Of a DNA stretch of 64,000 bases, positions 8,999 through 17,427 are shown piece after piece. Numbering within the stretch: position 1 is the first letter of the stretch; each line of letters starts with the position of its first letter. The position numbers were made by a program, and so were the translations under genes. The notes below the pieces were generated by a model, which worked only from the letters and a program-made list of their open reading frames with translations, made no database searches and was not told where the DNA came from. This DNA is from Mucilaginibacter aquatilis (lineage in GTDB: Bacteria > Bacteroidota > Bacteroidia > Sphingobacteriales > Sphingobacteriaceae), in contig NZ_WQLA01000003.1 of NCBI RefSeq assembly GCF_009755275.1, positions 496,001-560,000 on the forward strand. Reading direction: 5' to 3'.

Positions 8999-9192
8999 AT
9001 AATCAGGCTAATCATCACCCGGATACTTCAATTAAAAGTGCCTGCCGGGACCAAAAGTGTATACACGGCTTATTCGATATCGGAATTTTATTTACGTGTG
9101 CCTTCTGAACTCTACAACAAAGTAAAACTGGACCTGACAACAAAACTACCAACCTATGATTATGCCGAACTTTGTATGAAATTATTAAAGAT

Positions 9193-10104
9193 ATGTGGAC
9201 AACAAATGATATTCCAGGCTTAGGCGGGAAAACAGCGCTGGTGACCGGGGCTAATACCGGGATCGGCTATGAAATAGGGAAGGCGCTTTATAAAGCTGGT
9301 GCTGATGTAACGCTGGCGGGCAGGAATGCCGGTAACCTGGAGGCTGCTGCCGCACAAATAAGGACTGAAGTCAACGGTAATGGAACGCTGGCAACCGGCA
9401 TTCTGAATTTGGGCAACCTTGGGCAAATACAGCGTTTTGCCGAAAACTTCAAAGCTGAAAATACGAAATTGGACATTCTCATCCACAACGCCGGCGTAAT
9501 GATCCCGCCGCCGTCTCTAACGGATGACGGGTATGAATTACAGTTCGGAGTTAATTTTATAGGGCATTTCGCTTTGACAGCGCATTTGTTCCCCTTACTT
9601 AAAGAGGCACCTGAAGGCAGAGTGGTTACCCTCTCCAGTGGAGCAGCCACTTTAGTTTCAACGATAGATTTTGATAACCTCAAACTGGAAAAGCCCTATG
9701 AGGAGTGGACCGCCTATGCCGTAAGTAAGCTTGCGGATATCCTCTTCGCTTACGAGTTGAACAGAAGAGTGCAAGCTAAACGATTAAACATCATATCTAC
9801 TGCCGCGCACCCGGGCGTAACTCGTACCAGTTTACAACGCCATATTCCGCATGATGTATTGGACGGTATGTTAGCGCAATATCCGGAAATAATGGAACCC
9901 TGGCAAGGAGCGCTTCCTGCACTGTTTGCAGCTACAGATAGGACAGTATCCGGAGGGAAATTTTATGGGCCGGATGGTGACAAGGAATATGCCGGCTATC
10001 CGGCGCTGTCAAAGCATAGTACGCCAGCCATGAATGATGCCTCCTTAGCTGCAAAACTATGGGATTATGCCGAGCGTGTTACAACTTTGAAATTCAATTT
10101 TTAA
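9193..10104 (+). CDS. Short-chain dehydrogenase/reductase
   Basis: Classical SDR of about 303 residues. The cofactor loop TGANTGIGYEIG lies near residue 21, the HNAGVMIPP strand near 98, the catalytic serine region TLSSGA near 147, and the YAVSK (YxxxK) site near 176. It looks like the retinol-dehydrogenase-like group. The ATG at 9193 is preferred over an upstream TTG at 9172, since conserved sequence starts at DIPGLGGKTALVTG. A second SDR-type gene follows 12 bp later, so they probably form one operon. Confidence 0.85.
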   Translation: MWTTNDIPGLGGKTALVTGANTGIGYEIGKALYKAGADVTLAGRNAGNLEAAAAQIRTEVNGNGTLATGILNLGNLGQIQRFAENFKAENTKLDILIHNAGVMIPPPSLTDDGYELQFGVNFIGHFALTAHLFPLLKEAPEGRVVTLSSGAATLVSTIDFDNLKLEKPYEEWTAYAVSKLADILFAYELNRRVQAKRLNIISTAAHPGVTRTSLQRHIPHDVLDGMLAQYPEIMEPWQGALPALFAATDRTVSGGKFYGPDGDKEYAGYPALSKHSTPAMNDASLAAKLWDYAERVTTLKFNF

Positions 10105-10116
10105 TCATCTCCTATC

Positions 10117-11085
10117 ATGAAAGATCATATCATATTGGTAACCGGCGGGTCCGGATTTGTTGGGGTCCACATCGTTTTGCAATTATTGCAACAAGGCTAT
10201 CGTGTACGAACTACCCTGCGGGACCTCTCTAAACAAGACACTGTTTTGAAGGCCCTGCGGGACGGGGGCATCGCAGATCCTGAACCTCTCCAGTTTTTCC
10301 AGGCAGAATTAACCAGTGACCAAGGCTGGAAAGAAGCGATGAAAGACGTAGATTACGTTTTACACGTAGCCTCCCCATTTCCGGCAAAGCAGCCAGAAGA
10401 TGAAAGTGAGCTGATCATACCGGCTCGCGAGGGTGCCTTAAGGGTATTGAGAGCTGCCAGGGATGCGGGGGTTAAACGCGTTGTCCTGACCTCTTCATTC
10501 GCTGCAATAGGTTATAGCAACAACTTACAGGGGCATGTCTTTACAGAAGAGGACTGGACAGATGAGGCTGACCCGTTAATGCCATATATCAAATCAAAAA
10601 CCGTGGCTGAGAAGGCAGCCTGGAATTTCATCGAAACGGAAGCCCGTGATCTCGAACTGACTGTTATCAATCCTGTGGGCATATTCGGGCCGGTCATTGG
10701 TGACATCTCTTCTGCTTCGCTGGATTCGGTAGTGAAAGAAATAATGACCGGCGCGGTCAGCCAAAGTCCGGAATTTACATTTGGCGTGGTGGATGTACGT
10801 GATGTGGCAGACATTCATATTAAGGCCATGTTGCATCCCGATGCAAAAGGACAACGATTTCTGGCCACGGCGGATGGCGTGATGAGCTTTTATGATGTGG
10901 CCGAACTCATTAAGAAAGAGCGTCCGGAACTTGCAGCGGGAATCAATAGAATAGCACCAACTCCAGAGCGCTTTTATATCAACTTATCAAATGAAAAAGC
11001 AAGGCAAGTGTTAACATGGCAGCCAAAAAGCAAAGAAGAAGCGTTGCTGGCCAGTGCAGATAGTATTGCGAAAACGTTATTTTAA
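10117..11085 (+). CDS. NAD(P)-dependent epimerase/reductase (dihydroflavonol-reductase-like extended SDR)
   Basis: 322 residues of the extended SDR type. VTGGSGFVGVHIVLQLLQ is the cofactor loop near residue 8, VLHVASPFP lies near 81, TSSFAAIGY near 128, and YIKSK (YxxxK) near 155. This pattern is that of aldehyde reductase/dihydroflavonol 4-reductase-like enzymes, which reduce carbonyls with NADPH. It follows the previous SDR by 12 bp. Substrate is unknown. Confidence 0.85.
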   Translation: MKDHIILVTGGSGFVGVHIVLQLLQQGYRVRTTLRDLSKQDTVLKALRDGGIADPEPLQFFQAELTSDQGWKEAMKDVDYVLHVASPFPAKQPEDESELIIPAREGALRVLRAARDAGVKRVVLTSSFAAIGYSNNLQGHVFTEEDWTDEADPLMPYIKSKTVAEKAAWNFIETEARDLELTVINPVGIFGPVIGDISSASLDSVVKEIMTGAVSQSPEFTFGVVDVRDVADIHIKAMLHPDAKGQRFLATADGVMSFYDVAELIKKERPELAAGINRIAPTPERFYINLSNEKARQVLTWQPKSKEEALLASADSIAKTLF

Positions 11086-11195
11086 CCAATATCGGCTGAG
11101 CTACTAGTCGTTTGCATTGCCACCCTTCGATACCGCATTCAGTTTGTCAGGCGAACAAATAGTCTTCAAACTGTTTTCTCCTTAATTGATCACTA

Positions 11196-11412
11196 ATGAA
11201 AAATATAATTCTATTCTCCTACTGATCTTCGGCTCGCCGGTAATTGCACAACACTCAAATGGTGTGCAGATGGCAGATACATTTATAGTTCAGGATAGAT
11301 CCAGGTGGTGGTCGGCAGGATAGCCATCGTCTTCCTGGGTCTGGCCATATATTTATTTAATATGGACCGTTGCGTTAGAAAACTGGAAAAGGACCATGAG
11401 GTTCAAAAATAA
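11196..11412 (+). pseudogene. Frameshifted CcmD-family protein remnant
   Basis: No single frame is open, but three frames in turn give a protein of the Bacteroidota CcmD type. It starts MKNIILFS at 11196, shifts near 11215 to LLIFGSPVIAQHSNGVQMADTF, and shifts again near 11300 to VVVGRIAIVFLGLAIYLFNM and DRCVRKLEKDHEVQK. This is signal peptide, MADT motif, one membrane helix and a charged tail, in the right order. CcmD proteins help deliver heme for cytochrome c assembly. No ccmC/ccs gene is nearby, so it is a decayed orphan. A terminator follows. A sequencing error is less likely given two separate shifts. Confidence 0.65.
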
Positions 11413-11420
11413 CCAAATAA

Positions 11421-11452
11421 AAAGGGCCGGAAATTATTGCTTTCGGCCCTTT
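11421..11452. terminator. Bidirectional terminator between the CcmD remnant and the membrane gene
   Basis: AAAGGGCCGGAAA (11421-11433) pairs with TTTCGGCCCTTT (11441-11452), leaving one bulged G. It separates a rightward remnant from a leftward operon. Confidence 0.8.
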
Positions 11453-11464
11453 ATTGTGTACCTG

Positions 11465-11815
11465 TTAAACACAGATATAAAACGTCAGCAAGCCGAAATT
11501 TACAAGCAAACTCGCAAAGAATGCGGTCAGCGTTACCCGGATACCGAATCCTCCCATATTTGCGACCAAGTTGGCGAAAAAGCCGCCGACAGTCAATCCG
11601 ACCAATAATACGGAAGCATTGTAATAATAAACCAGTACTGCGGGTACTGCCAATACCAAATTGGCGTGTACGACCAGATTAATGAACCACCACATGGTTT
11701 TATAACTTTCCTGATTATCCAGGAACTTCAAATACGCCTTCCATGGAGACAAATGAAGACTTTTAAATATTCTGGCCGGTGCAGCGGCAAGAATATGGAG
11801 ATTAAGTGTAGACAT
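11465..11815 (-). CDS. Small multi-pass membrane protein of unknown function
   Basis: 116 residues with three predicted helices (NLVVHANLVLAVPAVLVYYY, LLVGLTVGGFFANLV and LTAFFASLLVNFGLLTFYI). It follows the flavohemoglobin gene by 23 bp in the same direction, so it is probably co-transcribed and linked to nitric-oxide stress. No family is recognised with certainty. Confidence 0.65.
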   Translation of the reverse strand: MSTLNLHILAAAPARIFKSLHLSPWKAYLKFLDNQESYKTMWWFINLVVHANLVLAVPAVLVYYYNASVLLVGLTVGGFFANLVANMGGFGIRVTLTAFFASLLVNFGLLTFYICV

Positions 11816-11838
11816 TCTATTTAATTTTAATCAACGAA

Positions 11839-13050
11839 TTAGTTAAGGGAAAGCACTTGTGGGCCAAACTCCTCAAAGTGTATGTTGTCCTTATTTATCC
11901 CGGCTGATACAAGGTCTTTGTATTGCTTACTTATGAAGACCGATGGCCCACATAGGAAATAGTGCCCGTTCGGATCGAGCTCCAGTCCATCGATACCCTG
12001 TATGTCCAGAAACCCGTTCAATATACCCGCGGCCTGGTCAGTTTCGGACGCTAGATCGTAAAAAATATGATGGCGGACCTGTGCATGTTGATCAGCCAGC
12101 TCAGCAACTTGTTTTTTGAACGCATGAACACGCTCGTTCCTGCAACCATGCAACCAGGTGATCGGGAACGGATGTCCTTTGTCAACCAGGCTATATAACA
12201 TGCTTAACAGCGGTGTAAGTCCGACGCCTCCACTGATGAGGGTAACGGGGGCATCCAGGAGTTCCGGCAACACAAAATTACCTGCCGGGGCCGTTAGGTC
12301 AACCATATCACCCTCCGAAACGTGATCATGCAATCTGTTGCTGATCATGCCATTAGCATCGATCTCTTTACCAAGTTCCCTTTTTACAGAGATGCGATAA
12401 TAACTATCATCGGGTGCACTGGAAAGACTGTACTGCCGGGCTTGATTAACTTGCATTTCCGGTAAAAAGATGCGGAGACTGATAAATTGCCCAGGGACAT
12501 GCCTGGCAACTTTTCCACCATTTACGGGTACCAGATAGAATGAGGTGATCTCTTCCGATTCCCAAACTTTGCGTTCTACTTTAAACGGTCTCCAACCCGT
12601 CCAGCCATGCATCTGACTAGTTTTTTCCTGGTAAAGTCCGCTTTCATGGCCGCTCATGATCGCGGCGAGCTGGTTATAGGCGATCGTCCATGCATCTACA
12701 ATATCAGGGGTGGCCGCATCGCGCAAAACCTCCTGTATCGAGGCCAGCAGGTGGTGTCCGACGATTCGATAATGTTCAGGTCGAATATCCAGGCTGACAT
12801 GCTTGTGGCCGATCCTGTCCACCACCGGCATTAGCACTTTCGGATCTGCTATATTCTCTGCATAAGCAAGCACGGCCATAGCAAGCGCCATTTGTTGTTT
12901 ATCTGTTTTCTGATTACCCATATTGAATATGTTCTTCAGATCAGGGTGATGGATAAACATCCTGTTGTAGAAATATTTAGTTAACAATAAGCCATTCTCA
13001 CGAAGAATGGGTACGGTTGCCGTAATGAGTGCTTTCTGATCGGTTGTCAT
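11839..13050 (-). CDS. hmp: Flavohemoglobin (nitric oxide dioxygenase)
   Basis: 403 residues from the ATG at 13050 (MTTDQKALI), the normal length. The globin domain (1-~140) has the proximal histidine in the VDRIGHKHVSLDI stretch and the B10 tyrosine in TKYFYNRMF. A ferredoxin-reductase FAD domain follows (RQYSLSSAP), then an NAD domain (ISGGVGLTPLLSML) and the C-terminal FEEFGP. It converts NO and O2 to nitrate with NAD(P)H in the cytoplasm. The longer frame from 13122 would run through its own promoter. It lies divergent from an Rrf2-type gene, the usual NO-responsive partner. Confidence 0.95.
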   Translation of the reverse strand: MTTDQKALITATVPILRENGLLLTKYFYNRMFIHHPDLKNIFNMGNQKTDKQQMALAMAVLAYAENIADPKVLMPVVDRIGHKHVSLDIRPEHYRIVGHHLLASIQEVLRDAATPDIVDAWTIAYNQLAAIMSGHESGLYQEKTSQMHGWTGWRPFKVERKVWESEEITSFYLVPVNGGKVARHVPGQFISLRIFLPEMQVNQARQYSLSSAPDDSYYRISVKRELGKEIDANGMISNRLHDHVSEGDMVDLTAPAGNFVLPELLDAPVTLISGGVGLTPLLSMLYSLVDKGHPFPITWLHGCRNERVHAFKKQVAELADQHAQVRHHIFYDLASETDQAAGILNGFLDIQGIDGLELDPNGHYFLCGPSVFISKQYKDLVSAGINKDNIHFEEFGPQVLSLN

Positions 13051-13119
13051 AATAAATATATTAATACCTTTTAATCCTTTTATTAACGTAGTAAAGCCAG
13101 CGCTGCTTTTGTTACGGGA

Positions 13120-13152
13120 CAAATCTATAGATAAAAAGAATAAAAGACCAAA
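13120..13152 (-). promoter_or_regulatory. Bacteroidota-type promoter of hmp
   Basis: On the minus strand TTTG (13149-13152) is followed after 21 bases by TAGATTTG (13120-13127). This matches the TTTG/TAnnTTTG (-33/-7) consensus of the primary sigma factor in this phylum. The spacer holds A/T-rich repeats (GATAAA on the left, TTTATC at about 13161-13166), a likely operator for the divergent Rrf2 protein. Confidence 0.65.
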
Positions 13153-13180
13153 TTATCTTTATTTATCTTATCTTTGTTCA

Positions 13181-13618
13181 ATGGCGATATTTTCAAAAAC
13201 ATGTGAGTATGGTATCCGGGCGGTGTTCTTTATTGCCCACACATCCGCTAACGGACGTCGTATTGGGATCAAAGAGATCGCTGCTGGAATAGATTCTCCG
13301 GAATTTTTCTTAGCAAAAATTCTTCAGGACCTGAGCCGCAAGGGTATCATTAATTCTATAAAGGGCCCTAATGGCGGTTTTTATATCAGCAGTGAAAATC
13401 TAAAACGTCCTATCAGCGATATTGTAGAAGCCATAGATGGAAATGGATTGTTCAGAGGATGTGCTTTAGGTTTAAAGCAATGTTCGGAGGTCAACCCTTG
13501 TCCACTGCACGATGAGTTCAAGGCGATAAGGACTCGTATATACGATATGTTGCGAGGCATTAACATTGATCAGTTCAATCAGGAATTGTTAAGTGGAATA
13601 CTTTCATTAAAAAAGTAA
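13181..13618 (+). CDS. Rrf2-family regulator, NsrR-like
   Basis: 145 residues from the ATG at 13181 (MAIFSKTCEYGIRAVFFIA), which is the conserved start of the family. The longer frame from 13109 adds an unrelated leader. A winged helix-turn-helix is followed by three cysteines in CALGLKQCSEVNPC, the iron-sulfur cluster spacing of NsrR/IscR-type sensors. It should sense nitric oxide or iron-sulfur status and repress the divergent hmp. TATCTTTG at 13169-13176 is a possible -7 box so close to the start that the mRNA may be nearly leaderless. Confidence 0.85.
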   Translation: MAIFSKTCEYGIRAVFFIAHTSANGRRIGIKEIAAGIDSPEFFLAKILQDLSRKGIINSIKGPNGGFYISSENLKRPISDIVEAIDGNGLFRGCALGLKQCSEVNPCPLHDEFKAIRTRIYDMLRGINIDQFNQELLSGILSLKK

Positions 13619-13957
13619 TGGTGATTGTAGGTATTCATTGAGTTAATTCCTTTCACGAAAGGATAATGATGCAAAAGCACTAAAACGGCACCTCAAATCC
13701 ATAGGCGGATTGTAATACCTTATTGATTAATGAGATAGATGACTGCTTCGAGCCCGATCAGGCGCATGTACAGAATTTGCTATTTTCACATTTAAACTTA
13801 TCCACTGTAACTGGCTGCAAGTCGTCCACAACTTTGCGGTCTGGAGGATAGTACCTCCCGGTATGTTTAACTGAAAGAACGCCTGAAATTCAAAGGCGGC
13901 ATACGGGTTCCTATTTAAAAACTATTGCAGCAGCTATTATACCATATCCGCACCCGG
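13619..13957. other. Non-coding stretch at the left border of the defence island
   Basis: No gene is seen. At 13747-13755 the nonamer TTCGAGCCC recurs, in a setting (CTTCGAGCCCGATCAGGCGC) that again looks like part of a tRNA T-arm and loosely matches the text at 1341-1360. No intact tRNA is present. It may mark an old integration point, but the match is short. Confidence 0.3.
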
Positions 13958-15817
13958 TTAAACTTCTCTAAGAAGAGTTTTAAAATACTCGCGGGTCTCG
14001 CGGTCTGTACAATAGATATAACAACCTTTCATCCCTCTGGACATCAAAGTTCTGTAGGTGTTTTTGATTATTTTATCTAACAGCGCCTCAGTTTCAACCG
14101 GATTGGATTTCATTCTGTCCTTTTTGCCATAAGTTGCTGTATCATCACTCGCCCTTTTGAATGCATCAGAAATCGCCTGCCCGTTTCTGACTACGAAATC
14201 CGGACCTATGATCACACCTACATAATCAACTTCCAGCCCTTGACTAGTGTGAATGCATCCGACCTCAGTAACTGACTCGGGGTTCATAATCCATAGCATA
14301 CCATCGGTTCCTAAATTCCAACGCATGGCAAAATCATGCTCGGGAACGGTGATATCCATGATTGACGGATCCTTCTTGCTAACCCACTTCCAGCAAATCC
14401 CTGCCAATAGTCTGGCCTTGTTGCGATCTTTATTCTTTTCAAATATAGTATCGCGGAGTTCATTAGGATCATCAAAAATCCGAAAGTCGTATTCACCCGG
14501 GTCCAGTACGACGTTTGCGGTCTTCCGGATCTGTAGGGAATTATCCAGCCAGGCCATGTAACCATCTGAACCGCCACAACGAAATTGAGATGTCAGTTCC
14601 ATCGTCGTGACGTTGGCATTATAGAATGCAGCCCATTTTCTTATCTCGTCATCCGAACCTATATCAAGAAGTGCTACTTTCTGATCTTCATCAAGGAAAA
14701 AGACTGAACACGTGCCGCTGTTGATAATTTCCTTCACCTGATTTTCACCCTTTTTGAACATACCGGATTTTTCATTGAGCCTGTGGGCCTCATCAACTAT
14801 CAGTAAATCAAACGAATTGGCGGGTGTCTCCGTAAAAATCCCGGAACCTTTGAATAGATTAGAAATCCGGCTCTTTTTAAATGAGCCGGTAAGTTTATTT
14901 TCATAAACCACTCTTGGGGCAGAATTTTTGGAAATATAGACAGGCACCAGGCCTTTCTTTATGACTTTGGCCAACAGGTTAATTGCCACAACTGACTTTC
15001 CTGTACCTGGCCCTCCTTTAACAATAATTACATTTTTATTTGATGCACTGGAATTGGTTGTGATCGCAAGAACCTCTTCTAAAACCACTTTCTGTTCGTC
15101 GATCATAACAAACTCTTCGTTTCCTTTCAACATCGATGCGATGCTGTCTGCCAAAGCTTTTGAAGGCCTGATCCTGCCATTTTCAATTCGGAAAATCAAG
15201 TCCCTTTTATCGCCATGCTTTACGAAAGAAGCAATAAACTCTCTCAGTTTGATTTTATCTTCCTGGCAAAACAAAGGTGCTTTAGCGATATACTCACCAT
15301 AAAAAGAATCTGTTATAACAGAAATATCTTTACAGTTGTGCAGGTAGGCACATGGTTTTAACTGTATATTTTCCGTGTAAACAGTTTCGTTAAAGCCGTG
15401 CATCATCGTGGAGTATGACCAGGCCTGGTAACTGGGGTGAACCGTATCTTTTAATCCATGCTCAAAACGGACTTTCACCATCGCATCTTTAGACGTAATA
15501 TTAATTTTTTCCCATTGTTTAAGTTCGATCAATACCGCATGTTCAACACCTTCGGCGTCCTGACCAGATACGATAAAGTCAATTCTGCTGCCGGTCTGAG
15601 GTATGTTGTATTCGATCGCGATTCCCGCATCATCAGGAATGGTATTTGATCTTAAAACACTACTCATGTAAGGCAGAGACGATTTCCAGGAACGGTATTC
15701 GCTTTCTCCAACCTTGCGGTGCAGTTTTTTAAGCACTTCTTCTTTTATAATATCCTCTATAATAAAGTCATCGATGTCATTGAGGAATTCACTTTTTGAC
15801 TTTTTATAAACGATCAT
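13958..15817 (-). CDS. DUF2075 helicase with N-terminal nuclease-like domain
   Basis: 619 residues. The N-terminal third carries a PD-(D/E)XK-like core (GSRIDFIVSG with D80, then VLIELKQWE with E98 and K100). A superfamily 1-like NTPase follows, with Walker A GGPGTGKSVV (268-277), Walker B LLIVDEAHR (338-346), the SQFRC motif and a late QGLEVDYVGVIIG motif, as in DUF2075/Schlafen-group helicases. It starts inside the end of a MazG-like gene (4-bp overlap), so the two are coupled. Proteins of this type are common in defence islands. A role in cutting or unwinding foreign nucleic acid is inferred. Confidence 0.82.
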   Translation of the reverse strand: MIVYKKSKSEFLNDIDDFIIEDIIKEEVLKKLHRKVGESEYRSWKSSLPYMSSVLRSNTIPDDAGIAIEYNIPQTGSRIDFIVSGQDAEGVEHAVLIELKQWEKINITSKDAMVKVRFEHGLKDTVHPSYQAWSYSTMMHGFNETVYTENIQLKPCAYLHNCKDISVITDSFYGEYIAKAPLFCQEDKIKLREFIASFVKHGDKRDLIFRIENGRIRPSKALADSIASMLKGNEEFVMIDEQKVVLEEVLAITTNSSASNKNVIIVKGGPGTGKSVVAINLLAKVIKKGLVPVYISKNSAPRVVYENKLTGSFKKSRISNLFKGSGIFTETPANSFDLLIVDEAHRLNEKSGMFKKGENQVKEIINSGTCSVFFLDEDQKVALLDIGSDDEIRKWAAFYNANVTTMELTSQFRCGGSDGYMAWLDNSLQIRKTANVVLDPGEYDFRIFDDPNELRDTIFEKNKDRNKARLLAGICWKWVSKKDPSIMDITVPEHDFAMRWNLGTDGMLWIMNPESVTEVGCIHTSQGLEVDYVGVIIGPDFVVRNGQAISDAFKRASDDTATYGKKDRMKSNPVETEALLDKIIKNTYRTLMSRGMKGCYIYCTDRETREYFKTLLREV

Positions 15818-16143
15818 AGTTCGGTGTACTTTTTAGCATTGCCTCTGGCTTTTGAGGCGGGATATTTAATGTCATTTTCAGCAATCTTTTCCTTAATGAT
15901 TTCGGGGACAGATAGCTGATGCTTTTCAGCGAGAAGAAAGCAAAAAGACAAAATGTCGGCGAGTTCCTCCTTTAATCTTTGAGGATCAACATCTTCATTT
16001 TGTTTCCAGAGAAACAGTTCAAGCAGTTCACCGGCCTCAATGGAGATAGCAAGCGATAAGTCTTTGGAATTATGAAACTGCTGCCAGTCCCGTTCATCAC
16101 GGAACTTAATCAATTGTTGAATGATCTCCTGTATCTCTGACAT
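15814..16143 (-). CDS. MazG-like nucleotide pyrophosphohydrolase
   Basis: 109 residues with the all-alpha MazG pattern: SLAISIEAGELLELFLW (ExxE) near 29-45, then EELADILSFCFLLAEKH (ExxD) near 59-75. These acidic residues bind magnesium and split nucleotide triphosphates to monophosphate and PPi. It is the first gene of a two-gene unit with the DUF2075 helicase. The pair could deplete or clean nucleotides during phage attack, or act as a regulatory partner. That role is inference. Confidence 0.85.
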   Translation of the reverse strand: MSEIQEIIQQLIKFRDERDWQQFHNSKDLSLAISIEAGELLELFLWKQNEDVDPQRLKEELADILSFCFLLAEKHQLSVPEIIKEKIAENDIKYPASKARGNAKKYTEL

Positions 16144-16327
16144 TTATCTTACGGCTGATTGAAGGCTGCTTAACCTTTTTTTGAATGACGTTCTGGTGAC
16201 TACCCTGTCGGTAGCGCCATTGCCAGTTAACATAAAAGTAAGCAATCATTTGATAACCGCTAAATTATTTCCATTTACAACTCTACGCAAAGTCGTCACC
16301 CACCGACAAGCATGAATCAGACATTAA

Positions 16328-16738
16328 CTACGACCTTAAATCGTTCGCCAATAACTCCAGTAAGGCAAGTTCAGAACCAGCCTGATAAGATGAGCTGCAG
16401 TAAATTTCTTTATCCCGGACCTTAAAATAGGCAATGACGTTCCACTCTTGGTGCGGGTGTTGGCAAGTCTTGAACCACTCAATTTCATGTTGACTATAGC
16501 CTGTTGAAGAAAGACCGTTTTCCAGGAATTCCCGGATCTCCACTTGCTGATAGTCTTTAGTGAAGTACCATATCACCCCCTCAACCTCAAAGGTATTCAA
16601 AGGGATAAAGGTTCCTTCAAAAATAAAACCCCAATTGTCATTACCATCATCAGTAATCGGGATTATTGCTCCGTCCACGTAAACAATCTCTGTGTCCGGT
16701 GTAATTTCGTAATAGTTGTTGTGCACCAGTGCTCTCAT
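16328..16738 (-). CDS. Hypothetical protein (136 aa)
   Basis: No family is recognised. The protein is acidic and rich in aromatic residues (VEGVIWYFTKDYQQVEIREF, SQHEIEWFKTCQHPHQEW), with no membrane segment or signal peptide. It starts about 50 bp to the left of the first copy of the dispersed repeat, just as ssb does at the second copy, so the repeat may supply its promoter. Its downstream neighbour (MazG) is 184 bp away. Confidence 0.55.
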   Translation of the reverse strand: MRALVHNNYYEITPDTEIVYVDGAIIPITDDGNDNWGFIFEGTFIPLNTFEVEGVIWYFTKDYQQVEIREFLENGLSSTGYSQHEIEWFKTCQHPHQEWNVIAYFKVRDKEIYCSSSYQAGSELALLELLANDLRS

Positions 16739-16790
16739 TTCAATTAATTTTTAATTTTAATAATTAATAATAATCAGTCCGCTTTTCTTT

Positions 16791-16995
16791 AGCTGTGCGC
16801 CCCTCCCCGGACAGCTGTTTTTCAAAAGAAAAAACGGTAAAAAAGAAAGTCAGAAGAGCGGTCGCAAAGGCGGAGCGGAAGAACTATAAATCCCGGAGGG
16901 TGGCCGGAACAAAGTGCAGGACATTATGCGTTCGGACGAAACGGCTGACCGAACTTGACGCCGCTTTTGTCCGTTTTTCTGGGAAACAGTGTTAG
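16791..16995 (-). repeat. Dispersed ~205-bp noncoding repeat, copy 1
   Basis: Nearly identical to 31033-31235 and, in its first half, to 41651-41753, all in the same orientation. Shared landmarks are CAGAAGAGCGGTCG, GGCGGAGCGG, GGTGGCCGGAACAA and CTGACCGAACTTGACGCCGC. Rightward frames exist in all copies, but changes such as GCA/GTA alter residues, indels occur, and the reading starts differ, so it looks conserved as DNA or RNA rather than protein. It lies ~50 bp upstream of the leftward gene at 16738. A promoter/leader or module-exchange role is inference. Confidence 0.8.
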
Positions 16996-17427
16996 CCTCC
17001 CCTTTGAAGCAGGCATTAAATCGTATTACGGTCAGGTGCCGGAATATTTCAATCGGCTTAGTTGAATTGAGATCCTGAATCATTCAAGGTAATTAAGAGA
17101 GTGGAAGTTGTTACGAACATAGTTATCGTCAGCCAGCCGATTCCGACAGCGTCCCGGATCAGTATAATGGTACGTTTACGACGGGATGGATATTATGCTG
17201 CTTAGCCGGGAACTGAACCGTTGAACAGAAAATCGCTTTATTCTGTTTAGCAGATCTGGTTTTATCGGGTTCTATACATGCGAGGTATAAGACTTAGCCA
17301 AATGTGATTACACCCTGACGGATACAATCAGATTTGGCTAAACTTTCGTGTCAGGCATTCATGAAAAGAAGGTTGTATGTAAATGCAAGGAATTGCTTCT
17401 CTGTGGTAATAAATCAAGCACGGATGA
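16996..17427. other. Non-coding stretch between repeat copy 1 and the AIPR gene
   Basis: No gene is seen. It contains a small hairpin (AACAGAA near 17223 with TTCTGTT near 17244) and the large hairpin at 17294-17341, listed separately as a candidate terminator. Confidence 0.5.
17294..17341 (-). terminator. Long hairpin after the restriction-like operon
   Basis: TTAGCCAAATGTGATT (17294-17309) pairs with AATCAGATTTGGCTAA (17326-17341), 15 of 16 positions, around a 16-base loop. It lies 87 bp past the AIPR stop in the direction of transcription. There is no T run, so it could be an mRNA end-protecting structure instead of an intrinsic terminator. Confidence 0.5.

Noticed and set aside
9038-9192. 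61-codon frame upstream of the first SDR gene
   Set aside because: It overlaps the SDR start, has no family and ends inside the SDR gene.
16795-16995. Protein-coding reading of the dispersed repeat (KTVKKKVRRAV-type peptide)
   Set aside because: Frames differ in start and end between copies, changes alter residues, copy 3 breaks the frame, and the composition is extremely basic. A DNA or RNA element fits better.
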